Both the position numbers and the translations under genes were made by a program. Shown piece by piece: positions 24,843 to 36,964 of a stretch of DNA of 64,000 nt. Positions within the stretch are counted from its first letter, which is position 1; the number at the start of each line of letters is the position of its first letter. The notes under the pieces are model-generated. The model had not been told where the DNA came from, did not search any database, and was given only the letters and a program-made list of their open reading frames with translations. Source of the DNA: Mya arenaria (lineage: Eukaryota > Mollusca > Bivalvia > Myida > Myidae); assembly GCF_026914265.1 (NCBI RefSeq), contig NC_069127.1, positions 25,831,453 through 25,895,452 on the forward strand. Direction: 5' to 3'.

Positions 24843-26164
24843 TTGATGCATTGTTCTTGTTTTACTCACATGTTTACGTGTTCTAGAATTAAAGTAAATA
24901 CTTGAATGATTTGGTAGTTTAACCACAAGTGACACAGTCGTTACAACTCGGCCGTCTCCGACAAGCTTCGAGACAGTCAAGAATAATGGCCGAGGTGTTG
25001 CAAAGGACAATATGGTATACGGAATTCATCCATAAATGTGTATTTTGGGGAAAAGCGAATTAATAAAACTTTATAATCACACTATTTACTGTGGAACTGT
25101 AATTTTCCTTTTGGTTTGATAATTCCGTCGTGACCCTCCGTTTTCCCCATCCTCGAAACCCAGTTTATTCATAACCTATCTAAAACTCCATTGAAAAGCA
25201 TTTCGGTTTACCTGCGTAAGATGGGTATTTTATCATTGAAATTCCACCGTTTGGTTGAGGATAAAAATATATATTAAAAAATCAGTTTGACCCCTGTTAA
25301 TTGTTCGCTACAAATAAATTATGTCTCCATTGTCTGGATTCTGGTGATTGAAGTGAAGCTTGGATGAAATGTGTCGCCTCCCCGGTCGGATATGTCCGAT
25401 GGTTTTGGTTCGCATTCATTTTGTTAGACTTATTAAATCAAGTGTTTCTTCTCCGATAACTTGATCAATCAATGCTTGATGTCATTTGCACAATATATTG
25501 TTTCATAATTTCGAACTAAGAACCTCCTGTTACCAAAGCAGACTATACTAACCGGACACAGTCGGAACAAGCTCGGCCGTCTTCCGAGCTTGCCGGAGAT
25601 GACCGAGTAGTTACGATTGAGCCAACCCTTGGTACTAAAAGCATTGGTATGTGTCGCTTAATGTAAGCTATTATTTAATAATTTCCAATCGAGAGCTTTC
25701 TGTTACCAAAGTCCTACCGATCTTGCCGAAGATAACCGAGAAGTTACGGTTGAGTCCTCATGAGCTTGCCAAAGATTTCTTAATAGTTACTAATAAGCAG
25801 GACATGGCCATTTTACTTTTACTTCAAAAAATGAAATCGTTGAAATTGTTGAAAGTCTGTAAGCGCGACGAACGTGAGTGTATGCCCTTTTCAATTATGT
25901 TCACAGGCAATGAAAATCAAATCAAAATAATATTTTGAGTGAATCCAAACTACAACCGATATGTGCCTATCATAACATAATAATAGGTAATGTAAATTGA
26001 TCAATGTTTAATACAATTACATGTAGCTAGTTTCATAACAGTAACTGATAAACCTATATGTGGACATTGCTTTAATCTCGCAATTTTATTGCTAGTGTAA
26101 AGTAAATCCGATATTTGGTTAGGACGTTTTGACTATTTGTAGTAAGTAAAATAAGGTAGTGTCT

Positions 26165-26331
26165 TTAAGTCAACACATTTCCGATTTCTGCTTAACCATC
26201 TCGAGGGGTTAATGCGAAAAGGTTCTAAGTGACATTAAATTAAGAAGAAGATATAACCTTTTCGCTTTCACCCCTCGATATATATTTATCTGTTCCCCTC
26301 GGTTCTTCGCCAATATTTATTTACAATGCTT
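26165..26331. mobile_element. ~165-bp stem-loop insertion in unit 2
   Basis: Unit 1 runs straight from AGTGTCTTAA into GGTTGATTTCATG at about 11,142, whereas unit 2 has about 165 extra bases here. Inside, 26200-26224 and 26255-26279 are near reverse complements (GGTTAATGCGAAAAGG against CCTTTTCGCTTTCACC), a 25-bp stem with about 30 bases of loop. No target duplication could be fixed, so loss from unit 1 is also possible. Confidence 0.55.
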
Positions 26332-26818
26332 CGGGTTGATTTCATGTTCACATTAACGATGCAATCGAAGTTAGAGCGAGCACGACCTCCGACAAGGACC
26401 GAAATCAAAACAGGCTCCAAACGTTGGTTAGAATAAGAGTTATTGTGAAACAGTATACCCTAATCGCCGCTTTGTCAGAAACATGTGGAAGATTGATGGG
26501 AGGTGTTATTAGAGATAATGCATTGATAATGAATTGTTGCACAATGTTGTTACGATAGTGACGGTCAAGGTTTCCATAAGACTGTTGACTTTGACCTTAG
26601 CCTTTGATCGACTGATCTCAAATCATTAGGAGTCATCTACTGCTCAAGGGTAACACATAACGAAATTATCATGGTCCTAGGTAAAATCGTTCTAATGTTA
26701 TTATGCGGACAAGACTTGGTCTACCAACCGACCGACCGACTTACCATTCGACCGACCGACATTTACCAACATATACGGCCCTTTTTCAAAAAGATAACAT
26801 CGTGGTAAGACAATACCA

Positions 26819-26869
26819 TACGCCACCCGGGAATCGAACAAGGGTCTGAAGAATAGGAATACCACTACA
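26819..26869 (-). pseudogene. tRNA-Gly relic (unit 2)
   Basis: Same relic as in unit 1, with the same deletion, so it was present before the spacer duplicated. Confidence 0.65.
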
Positions 26870-27626
26870 TAATCATCGCAATACGTTCACTTCTTTCCTT
26901 CACTTCACCACGAGGGTCAATTATCACACAGCGGCCCGGTACGCCGTGTATTAACCTCTTAAATACATATGTTTGTTTTTCTTATTTTGTAAGTTTAAAG
27001 TCTCCTTTTGTAAAATTTTACCTGTACTCCAGTTGTGCATTCTTATTTCCTTCTGGCTTGACTACGATGAGTAAACTCACTCTCAAATTAAATTTGTTTT
27101 TTTTTAGAGTTAGCAAAAAGGCAAACAACATCAAAAAAGTCGCCCTAACAGTCCACACTGGTTATAAAACACTAGCATATTTTCCTAAACTGCGTTCGCG
27201 TTTGCCTCCCTTAGGATTCTAATAATAAATATGTTCAAGCAGATGAATAAAGTTGATTATTTAGTTGAGACATTAATTCGAAGTCGCCAAAATTGATTTT
27301 AAAGCGAAAATTGAATTTACGTGCCAACGTTCTACCGGCCGCAAAATGATAATCGGTAATCGGTCCGGGCCGCAAAACTGATAATCGCTGAGTCAAGCAA
27401 ATAATCGCGGAATCACTGTACAAATGTGTTACTATATATAGTAACATATGTATTAATCTAAAATAATGCCTAATCGATATGCATCGTAATCTGTCTGAAG
27501 CCATTCGATTGAAAAGAAACAGTTAAAATTAACCTTAAACGGTACGGACGTTTGCCAAACTCCACGCAGTGTTACTTCCCTCACAGTACAGTTCTGCCAC
27601 CATGCAAATAATGTGGCCGTATACAG

Positions 27627-29118
27627 TACTGTTAAGACCAAACTTTACACTCTTGTTCACTAGGAGTGCACTGGTAGTGAACAATTTGTGTACTATGGAT
27701 AAACTAATGTAGTCTGTAGTTTATCAGATAAGCCAGTATTGATTTTCCTGGTCCACTCAGATTAGCCTTACTATATTGATTTCATTTTACTGATAAGATC
27801 ATTTCCTCTAGCATATCATTGTTTAACTTGTGATAAAACATTTTAGTATACTGCATTTATTGATGTTGATGACTTTATGATGATCATCATTTAATGGGCC
27901 AGTAACTAGAGACAAGGGGTTTCTACCCATCATTTACTGGTCATATTTGTCATTTTTTTTTAAATTCTAATGTAGGTGAAATAAGAATAAAACATTTCTT
28001 AAATAAATCCAATAAATTTCTTTGTAAGCCAATATTTGAAAATAAGGGTGTTATCAATATAATTGTGCTACTATTGTAACATCCAAACATTTTTTTTTGG
28101 TAATTCAGACATTTAATTAAAGTCAATTAGTGATTACAAAATAATAATTCTGAATCCTAAGTATATAAGTGAACAGCACTATTATATATTCAAACAGTGA
28201 ATGCAACTCCAATGTTTATGATAAAAAGGTAATTGTAATTAAAAAGAAAAAAAAATGCATGCAGTGTTGAAAAAAAAACTTCGCCTTAATTAGATTTAAA
28301 AATAGAAGCTCAGGCTATTTCTTTAGAAACAGATTTTTACATTATAACTTCATCAAGGTTTATAAATACTAATCTAGATGATATTGCAATTGTCTGTAAC
28401 CTTTCTGTATAGATGTTACGTAACTATATTCACGATTAATTTCATTACTTTTCATAAATAAAAATCTTAAAAGCCTAGTTTGAGCATTTGATACTGAATG
28501 TATCTATTTATCTTTATCTATAAAAAGAGCACAAAAGGGAATTATCCTACCAAATGGCCCACTAACCAGGCATTAAATTTGAATTTCAGAAAATGATAAA
28601 ATGCTTATTCATACTTTTGTAATGAGATTACCCATTGTAACAATGTTAGCCCCAATAGGTCGAGGCAATAAACAATACACAGGAAGTATCAGGAACCCTG
28701 CTGTGATAACTTAAAAATGGCAAAAAAGGGAATTATCCTTTGCACCCAACCCTTAACCAGGCATTACAACGAATATGAGTTATATTAAACTTGCTATTTG
28801 ATGTTAAAATACATGATATGCATGGTTGCAACTGCTCAAAACCTATACTCTTAACAATTTGATTAACAAATGATGAAAAGTGTCCTAAAGTTATAGTATT
28901 TTTATTTTATAATGCAGTTGCAAAATATAATTAATATAACTATTTTCCATCTTTTATAAAAACATATTTTTTAACACCTCCTCTCTAAAACCAATTTCGT
29001 AAAAAATATATTGAGTTGCCTAGTTGTAAGAAGATTGTCATGTCAATTCTCTGCTGTGTATCCCTTGTTTATTGCACTAGTGTCATTGCAGGGGCCAATT
29101 TCCTGTGTATTTGTTACA
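27627..29118. mobile_element. 1.49-kb insertion present in unit 2 only
   Basis: Unit 1 reads GGCCGTATACATATAAATAC without interruption at about 14,985; here 1.49 kb separates the two halves. The insert begins AGTACTGTTAAGACC. Inside it, AAAAGGGAATTATCCT occurs twice, each time before a CTTAACCAGG- or CTAACCAGG-type block about 180 bases apart. No long open frame, no terminal inverted repeat, and only TAC could be a target duplication. Type unknown. Confidence 0.5.
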
Positions 29119-29180
29119 TATAGATACTTAAAGTATCATATCGGTAAAGATTGGGAATCATTTTTAATTTAGATATTCTT

Positions 29181-29404
29181 TTTGTATTTTTACCTCACTA
29201 CACATGGGATAATTGTTTTTTTATTAAAAACTATCAAAACAGAGAGAGAGAGATAAGAAAACTTGAACATTTGAAAAAAATAAATAATATTTTTTGTATT
29301 TTTACCTCACTACACATGGGATAATTGATTTTTTATTAAAAAACTATCAAAACAGAGAGAGATAAGGAAACTTGAACATTTGAAAAAAAAAAGAAAAATA
29401 TATA
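29181..29404. repeat. 112-bp tandem duplication
   Basis: TTTGTATTTTTACCTCAC through CTTGAACATTTGAAAAAA occurs twice in a row. Unit 1 has one copy at 15,046-15,140, so the duplication is private to unit 2. Confidence 0.8.
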
Positions 29405-30104
29405 GCTGAAATCCAATTTGCGGTAATAGATTTCAATGTAAGTGGATATTTATTAAATAAATAAATTTCTAGTGTTTACGACCCCCAGCACCATACACGG
29501 GAAGAAAGTTACACTGGTGAACTAAACATTAAACAAAGATAGAAAATAACGTTTCTTACAAGAAAAATAAAAACGGTTGAACATAGCCACTACTTATTAC
29601 TAAGTTACCAAATCCGCATTCGGAACTCTGCCAGATCCAGTATAGGAGTACAAACAATGTTCTTCACGTTTTTTAAATCACAAATCATTAAGCTTTAGAC
29701 CCAATAAAGATGGTCTGAGATGGTTTGACCATGTTCTTTGAGTCACTGCTATCTGTTTAAAAAAGACAAAAGAAAAAAACCTTTCCCGAAATCTATTGAT
29801 TTCAGTTTGTCAAAAAGGACATTTATAAAAAGAAATTCTTTAGAATATTGCACGTATAAAGTATTATTGAAATCAAGATATATAAGCGTCGGGGACATGT
29901 TTTGCCGTTAAAACAGTATATATTAAGGCGTTCATGTTTCCTTATATTTAATTGCATGGCGATACATTTACACAGGCCCTATACCAAAACGTCACCAAAG
30001 CAAAACGATTACGTTGTCAAATAAACTGAAACCAAATGTAATATTTGAAATGAACATATACGTTGGAATAAGAAAAAATTAAAGTTAAAAAAGTATATCC
30101 CTCA

Positions 30105-31260
30105 ATGAAATGGCTGAAGGGATTTTTAATGACTGTAAACTTCTAATCTCATATTAAGTGTTTCAAGATTTTCACTGTTACGTAGATGATAAGGGTTAGA
30201 AACAAATACTGCCGGAAAGAGCTGCGATGTGGTAGTTCTCCATAATTATATTTATATTCTAGGATCATATTTTGCATTATTCTTCAATCCAATAAGGAAA
30301 TCCAGCCAACTTGTAGGACCCGTAACTATTCTTCCTGCCTCACATTGAAGTTTTTCGAGTGTTTCTTTTTCATACTCAGCACGATTACAGCATACTACTG
30401 ATGCACGTTCGAGGATTTGTCTTAAGTAGGAAAGGTAGATTTGATTAGCAAAGTTAAAGTTTCAGAGCTTGTACTAAACCAAGTATCGTCTTTGCAGAAG
30501 TAACAATGTTTTCAATATAATGTGCAAAAATAAGTTGGTGTTGTATAGTCAAAATCAAGTTATAGGCGCGGTTTATTTGACATTGCGCAAAACATTGTTG
30601 AGTTTTTGATGGATTGAATTGCACGAGCCATTATTTTGACTAGTCAGAAATGGTTAACATGTCGGCATTTATAGTGTTCTCCATATGTATCGTACTAGCT
30701 GACGAGACAGCAAGTGAACTTTCATCCGCAAAAGTCTAGTAGGGCTTTGGAGTACTTCAGATATGTCATTAACATATTTTAGAAAGAATAGAAGACCCAA
30801 AACAGGCCCCTGTGGTACACCTTCTGTGACATATTAAAACGGAGAAAAGGATGTGCCAACGAACACTCGTTGACTTCGATTTTGTAGGAAATGGGATATC
30901 CAGTTGATTATATTACCAGTTATTCCATACTCTTTTAGTTTAAAAATAAGGACGCTATGACAAACTTTATCAAATGCCTTAGATATATCACAGAAAACCA
31001 AATTAGTTGCTTTTTTGTCATCGAATGATTTGCATACTTGATTGTAGATATAAACAGTTGAAAGATTGTAGAATGGTCAGGTATAAATCCTGACTGAGTC
31101 TTGAAAATGAGAATGTTTTTGATGCATATAGTTGTATCTTTCCACAGCTTATTAATGATATAGATCTGTAACTTGATAAACAAGCACTATCGCCGTTTTT
31201 AAACAGAGGCTTAAGTTTGCTAATTTCCATTTTGAAGGATAAGTACATTCAATCAGAGAT
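30105..31260 (-). mobile_element. LINE reverse-transcriptase relic (unit 2)
   Basis: Minus-strand pieces include LFKNGDSACLSSYRSISLIS, CDISKAFDK, GNIINWISHFLQNR, TEGVPQGPVLGLLFFL and YLRQILERASVVC, the usual order in LINE reverse transcriptases. Many stops and frame changes. It is the duplicate of the unit 1 relic, and is somewhat better preserved around the GVPQG motif. Confidence 0.75.
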
Positions 31261-32329
31261 CCATTGATGAAAATACACAGAGGAGTGTATACTTAAGATA
31301 AAGTAGCTTTTATATGAGTTCATACGAGTTCGTTATGTTATAAATATTCTCTTTCTATGAAAACGATTCATGTATGTATTGTGCTAGTAAATAAGCATGT
31401 CACGATACGGGCGTATTCTGAATAATGGTGAATGTATTTGCCAAAACACGAAAATAATTGACTATTTTTTTTATTTTTTTTTAAATGAAAATTGAAAGCT
31501 TAATTCACGCGATATAAAACAAACAACTATACGTGCCATACATGAAATGGCTAAATTTAAATTTCACTGATTTCAAATGAAGGTTCTAGGATTAATTCAT
31601 ACTCATGCATAACCCGGACGAGAAAAATACTAGGCAATACTAAAATATGCGGATGTGGCATCTTAAACGAGTTGATCATGAAGATAGACGTGTTTTCAAG
31701 TTGAATATATTAAGTATTTTCCAGTCTGGGCGAAATAGACCTCATGTCAGAAGCAGTATGAATTTGAGTTATGAGGTGTCCGGTTTGAAAAGAACAAACA
31801 ATAAATATCCGTCGGTTTTCTGCCGAAACACTTAAACCAACGTCATGATGTGGAGGCAATTATTATATTGTTCGTAGAGCAACATAGCTCAATGATTGTT
31901 AGTATATTCTTGGAAGTTGTTTTAACCGCAACACAACTGACCACTCCTACTGAAGTAACTATGGAAATTGTCAACATGAACCGTCATCTACATGCATTTA
32001 TATCACAATTAGGCTGTAAGTTCAGTTCTTCCTAACGAAGTTTTGATTTTCTGCTTGCGTAAGGAGGTGTTTTTATTACTATGAACTAAAAACACTGTTG
32101 ATTAAGATTAAGATATCCCGATCCTTCCTACGAATTAGGTGCCGACCCAACCGTTTTATAGACCGTTGGTAAAAAAGTTATTTTTAGTATATGTAGTTTA
32201 AAACACCTTAAAAGCTTATCATAGAAAACAATTTTAGAGACATTCACCAATGATGAAAATAACGCTCTTATATAAAGCCTAAAAGAAATAAAGATAAAAG
32301 CCTACTTACTCAATCTTGTAACCCTAAAG

Positions 32330-33130
32330 AAACCATTTCGTTTATGCCTGTAGGATGAAGGTCAAGGTCACTTCTACTTGAAATAGAAGAACGATTGGTA
32401 CTTAATAATTCAGTTAGGTTCGACATACTGCGACCCAAATTTTGTATATAGAAAGAGTCTATAAAAACCTTTCATTAGATTGTGATTGGACCCCTTGGGT
32501 CAAGGTCATTGTCACTTAACATAGAAAAAAACGGTTGGTAGTGAATACTTTTAGCTAAGGTTGACATATTGCGGCAAAACTTGGTAAATAGGATTATTTG
32601 TTTGATAACCATTCATGAAATTACATTTGGCTACCCTAGTGTCAAGGTCAAGGTCAAGGTCAAGGTCACTATTACTAAAATTAGAAAAAATGTTGGCACA
32701 ATAGAACTTTAGTTGGGGTTTATATATTTTGGCCAAATCAAGGTCACTGTTTAAAAAAGGGAAAAACGGCTGAAACTAAATAACTTTGGATAGGAATGAC
32801 ATATTGTGATCAAACTTGGTTTATAGCAGGTGTTTAGGTGGTATGGAGACTTTTCATAGTATTGCGTTTTGGCCGCTAGCGTAAAGGTCAATGTCACTGT
32901 TACCTAAAATAGAAAAACGGTGGTTACTGAATGACTTAAGTTAAGGATGGCATATTACCAAACTTGGTATATAGGAAGAGTTAAGGGAGACCTTTCATGG
33001 GATTGCGTTTGTTGTCCAAAGGTAAAGGTCGCTGTTTTTTTAAAAAATATAAAACGATAGAAATGAATAACTTTAGTTAGGGTTGAGATATTGTGACCAA
33101 ACTTGGTATATAGGACGAGTTTATTGAGGA
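32330..33130 (+). repeat. tandem array of ~140-bp units containing AAGGTCA (upstream of gene 3)
   Basis: Same array as before gene 2, with about six units, one of them shortened. At 32645-32668 four AGGTCA half-sites abut without spacer, an expansion not seen in unit 1. The array lies 0.7-1.5 kb before gene 3. Confidence 0.8.
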
Positions 33131-33803
33131 AAATGCTAAAAAATAGTTGAAACGGAATCTCACAACGAAGGCTGAAACTTTTCAGTCATTCATTGAGAAA
33201 CTGGTTTCGTCACGGCGTTTCTTGTTTTAACACAGTAATGGTGTTACGCATGTATCCTATTTGGTTGGCACAAACGCATGAATCACGGAACAGCCTCTTG
33301 TACTACCCTCTACAATCTTGTTAAACTATAAGAGAAGAAGGGGGGGGGGGGCGGCGCTTCGTTGGGGTGCATGCAAGAATGGTGACAAGAAGTTAAAAAA
33401 AGAAGAGGACCAGGAACGTGAGCGGCAAGATCAGCCTTGTGCTTCAGAAGTAAAAATACATTTCAAATCATGTGGAGAAGACAACGGTTTTTTTTTTTGT
33501 GGTTATTTCATTCCAATTCTTCGAAATTAATCCCAGATACTTTGCGACCCTTCAGTAAAGTCCTTGTTAGATTAGTGAGAATGGTTTATCCGACCGTCAA
33601 TGTCCAGTGTTGAAGTACTTTTGAAGTACGTGAAATGACTTATTAATTACGAAGTTTTTTTCCCTTTGAAACTTTGCTAATTAATTTCCTTACTCATTTT
33701 TTTAAAAAAGCAACAATGAAACGAAACACATAAATACTCAATACATTAAGCACGGAAGAAAATGCAGAAGTGGGCTGGGGGTCACATGATATACAGTGTA
33801 CCC

Positions 33804-33811
33804 TATTTATA
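33804..33811 (+). promoter_or_regulatory. TATA box of DUF4773-like gene 3
   Basis: TATTTATA preceded by CACATGATATACAGTGTACCC, the same core promoter block as before genes 1 and 2, 56 bases before the ATG. Confidence 0.6.
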
Positions 33812-33866
33812 AGCGGCGGGAACCACCATTCGGCGCATTCTTCTGCGTTAGCACAACGGAGTCACC

Positions 33867-36800
33867 ATGAATCGAGCAGCTCTAACGTTTTTGTGTCTCT
33901 GTGTTCTGGCGCCATGGGTGCGCTCTATGAGTGTGACCAAGGATGGATTTACAGACATGGAAACATTCACAGGTGTGGCAAGTTATACATTATATTATGT
34001 TATATATTTTTTAATTTGATGCTTTTTTATTATAATAATTAAATGTTCACATTATAGGATCGTTGTCAGGGGCGGGTCCAGGATTTGACATTAGAGGGGG
34101 CGTAACTTAATTAGGAACGTAGCCTTTTGACTTGCGGTCCTCCGTCATAACTGAAAAATATTTTGGTTTAAAATGTTGGCAGTGGTGTTGGGGGTACTCA
34201 GGCAAGAAATTATTAACAATATCTTGTTCGAAATGGACGTGTTATATTACTTTTTTCTTCTACATTGGAATAAATAGTAAACTAGGGCGATCCCCTGGAT
34301 CCGCTAGTGGTTTTCAAAAACAATTCGTTCGTATTGATCATTATCTAGGGGTGAGGGCCTCACTTCTTCCAGTCCGTTTAATGAATATAGATTTGAACAT
34401 GCCTTGTATGTATTATTGCAGGATACTTTATTGTATACACTGTCACTGTTGTTCTTGAAATATCGCCTATAAAATGATTGATATCAATGAAAACTGACAC
34501 AAAATGTTTTACTTCTATTTATTGTGGCATCGCATTTAACACCGTACAAAGATCCGTCGTTTAAATTACTTTTTAAAAGATGGAAAGTATTAAAAAGAAG
34601 AAGCTATGTATGATTCTATTTCACAGACGGCGGTGAAGGCGGTTTGGCCAAACTATTGGAACTCCTGTCTTTAAGCGCGAGCGTTGATTTGAACGAAGCA
34701 GACGACACTTCTGACGAGGAGAGCGTGGACATAGCAGACGAAATCATTAAAGCGCTTGCAGAAGACATCGATCTTGATGAGATTGTTAAAGGTAATGTGT
34801 TTTTTACACGATAATAACGTTATCTGTTAACGACTGCCATTAAACATGCATGCTATGAGACCGCGAGTCACATGTTAAAGGCTAAAGGTTAAAGGTTAAA
34901 GTCCACTCTTTTATCAATTGATTTGTACGTATTCAGGTAGCCATGTGCAAATGTTTCTTTAAACGTAATTAAATACACAGTGCCACACTTTTTGTACCGT
35001 AAATTTGAGAAAAAATAATCATGATAAGTTCTTAAAAAAGAACGTACTTTTTTGAAAGAAAATTACAAAATGTTGAAATATGAATTTTGTTTTTGCAATG
35101 GAAATACTACAGAAGCTGTATTCAATATATAGTAACTATAAAAATAAATTATTTCGACCTTATCCAGAAATTGAAATCCCCAATTCCCCAACTTGTTGTA
35201 TGGATTATATTTGGCAGATTCCGAATTTTATTTTGTATTTTCGTGATACTTTCTCGTAATTTTTGTTTTGAACAGTTATAAAATTGTTAATGAAATTCGT
35301 TTCCTTTAAGTATTGTAAACTTTAGTTTTAATTTTACAACGATTGTGAAACAAGCTATTGCAACTGATATTAATCACTCTCGTTGGCACGATGTTGCGCG
35401 AGAGTGTGGTCTTGTGTTGTGGCGGAAACCGGAGTACCCAGTGAATACCCACTTGTCTGGCTTGGTGACAACATACCAAACTCACATGCGCCCCAGCGGG
35501 GAATCAAACCCGGGTCGCCTAGGTGAGAAGCGAGTGCACTAACCACTGCGCTAACCGGACAACAATTGTGGACTTTACTTAACTAGATACTTATAAAATC
35601 GTTAGGAATTTGTCATTGAAACTTAAAGACTATACTTTGGAAGGCATATTTGGTGCAGCTGCTATGATATCAATAAAAAAGCATGATAATAAAAGTTCCG
35701 AAAATAACATATGTTCGCATGATAATTGACAAACACAAAATTAATGTCTTATGAAAGGATATTACCGTATTCTAGAATCTATTTGTCTACCCCCATGCAG
35801 GTTGCAGCAAAGGACAGTGCAATTTCTGTAACCAAAACAAGTTCCTGAAGGTGTGCGTCCAGGCCGGGTTGGTCAAGCTAGGTTTTCAGGTATACACAAA
35901 TTAAAAATACAGTGAGAAGTTAAACATTTTGAAAAATGCCCGGCCGAATAAATGACCTGTTGTGTCTATAGGAACCACTCGTTTTAACATTAAAAACAAC
36001 GTTGTCATTGGTGGAAAATGGCCGAGATAGCTCCAATTGATGCTATGTTATGTGTTCCGGCTGCAGTGTGTGTTTTTTCTGACCAATTTTGTGCTGAAAT
36101 TCGATCCTGTTCCTAACGCTAAAACATAAACATTTCTCAAATGTGAAAAGGATTCTTTTTTAAATAAATTGTACACCGAAACAGATTTTGTATGTAAGAG
36201 GTGGTGTATTCTTAAAAAGGGATGCTATTTTCTTTTTAAACATTTTTGTTAAAATTTCTTGTTCTGGATGTTAAGTTTTGTTTCATAAAAAATGAATGAT
36301 TCATATACTGTCACCAATTATTTGGACGGGTATATACTGACTTAACCAGTCGACTAGATTTGTGTAAAAAGCAACAAATTACATCAAATATAATTTAATA
36401 CAGTCGAAATCGCTTTGCTTTAATCTCTCGGTGGCTCGACCTGGATGAACAGGATTGATTTCTCTATACTGACGCTTAGCATCCCCGCTTGGTTCGAGTT
36501 TCCCGAGGCTCAAGTATTTTAACCGGTCCCTGGGAGTTTTAGCCAACGGTTTTACTTTAGCCCTCTCAATTTAAAACTTTATCTTTATTTACTTGTAAAC
36601 GAATTTACGCAGTTTTGATATGTGTATAACCGCTTTTCTATTTTAGTTGAGCGTTACAGTGAACGGCCACACTGTCTACAAAAAGGAAGTGAGTATCAAG
36701 AATCCCCCACCATTCTGCGTCAACAAAATCCCTCTCCTGAAGGACGTAACGGACTTCTGTATCCAGATCTACGACGTGGACCTCGCGCAAAAGTCCGCGT

Positions 36801-36964
36801 GCGTCAAGGTCTCGTTCAAGGTCAAGATAGGTCATTTTGGGCAGAAGATCTCGCTGAAGGTCGGTTGCTTCAAGATCCCCCACGCCATGTTGGAAGGGAT
36901 GGACACCGCCGGTGTCGACCAGGGCAGCGCTCTGATGTTTACACCATACCAGAATAACAATTAA
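33867..36964 (+). CDS. secreted DUF4773-like protein, paralogue 3 (225 aa, 4 exons)
   Basis: Exons 33867-33972, 34627-34791, 35801-35889 and 36647-36964, GT-AG introns in phases 1, 1, 0. Signal peptide residues 1-20 (LTFLCLCVLAPWVRS). The acidic segment is six codons shorter than in paralogue 2 (EADDTSDEESVDIADEI, then DLDEIVKG), all in frame. Cysteines at 92, 97, 100, 109, 144, 158, 172 and 194 keep the family spacing. Near the C-terminus two residues are missing (TAGVDQ for TAGDSVDQ). Intron 1 carries a MITE and intron 2 a SINE that gene 2 lacks. All splice sites and the frame are intact, so it is probably functional. Family call as for the other copies. Confidence 0.86.
34067..34309. mobile_element. 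243-bp MITE in intron 1 of gene 3, empty site known
   Basis: Begins CAGGGGCGGGTCCAGGA and ends CCCTGGATCCGCTAGTG, imperfect inverted ends. It is flanked by GTTGT and GTTTT. The corresponding site in gene 2 (about 21,374) reads CATCGTTTTCAAAA with no element, which places a 5-bp target there. Same family as the element at 5350-5628. Confidence 0.8.
35348..35560 (-). mobile_element. tRNA-derived SINE with target duplication
   Basis: On the minus strand the head reads GTCCGGTTAGCGCAGTGG (A box TAGCGCAGTGG) and GGGTTTGATTCCC (B box), followed by a body with ACTCCGGTTTCCGCCACAAC and ACTCTCGCGC. It is flanked by AACGATTGTG and AACAATTGTG, a 10-bp target duplication with one mismatch. The matching place in intron 2 of gene 2 has no insertion. 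Resembles the V- or Meta-type SINEs described in bivalves; family not certain. Confidence 0.8.

Larger units (their letters stand above)
24700..33600. repeat. segmental duplication, spacer unit 2
   Basis: Counterpart of 10.08-20.60 kb in the same order and orientation. It lacks the 2.55-kb insertion and the 15392 palindrome of unit 1, and has its own insertions at about 26,165-26,331 and 27,627-29,118 and a tandem duplication at 29,181-29,404. Two palindromic-family copies lie at 24,937-25,001 and 25,559-25,612. No host gene is visible. Confidence 0.9.
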
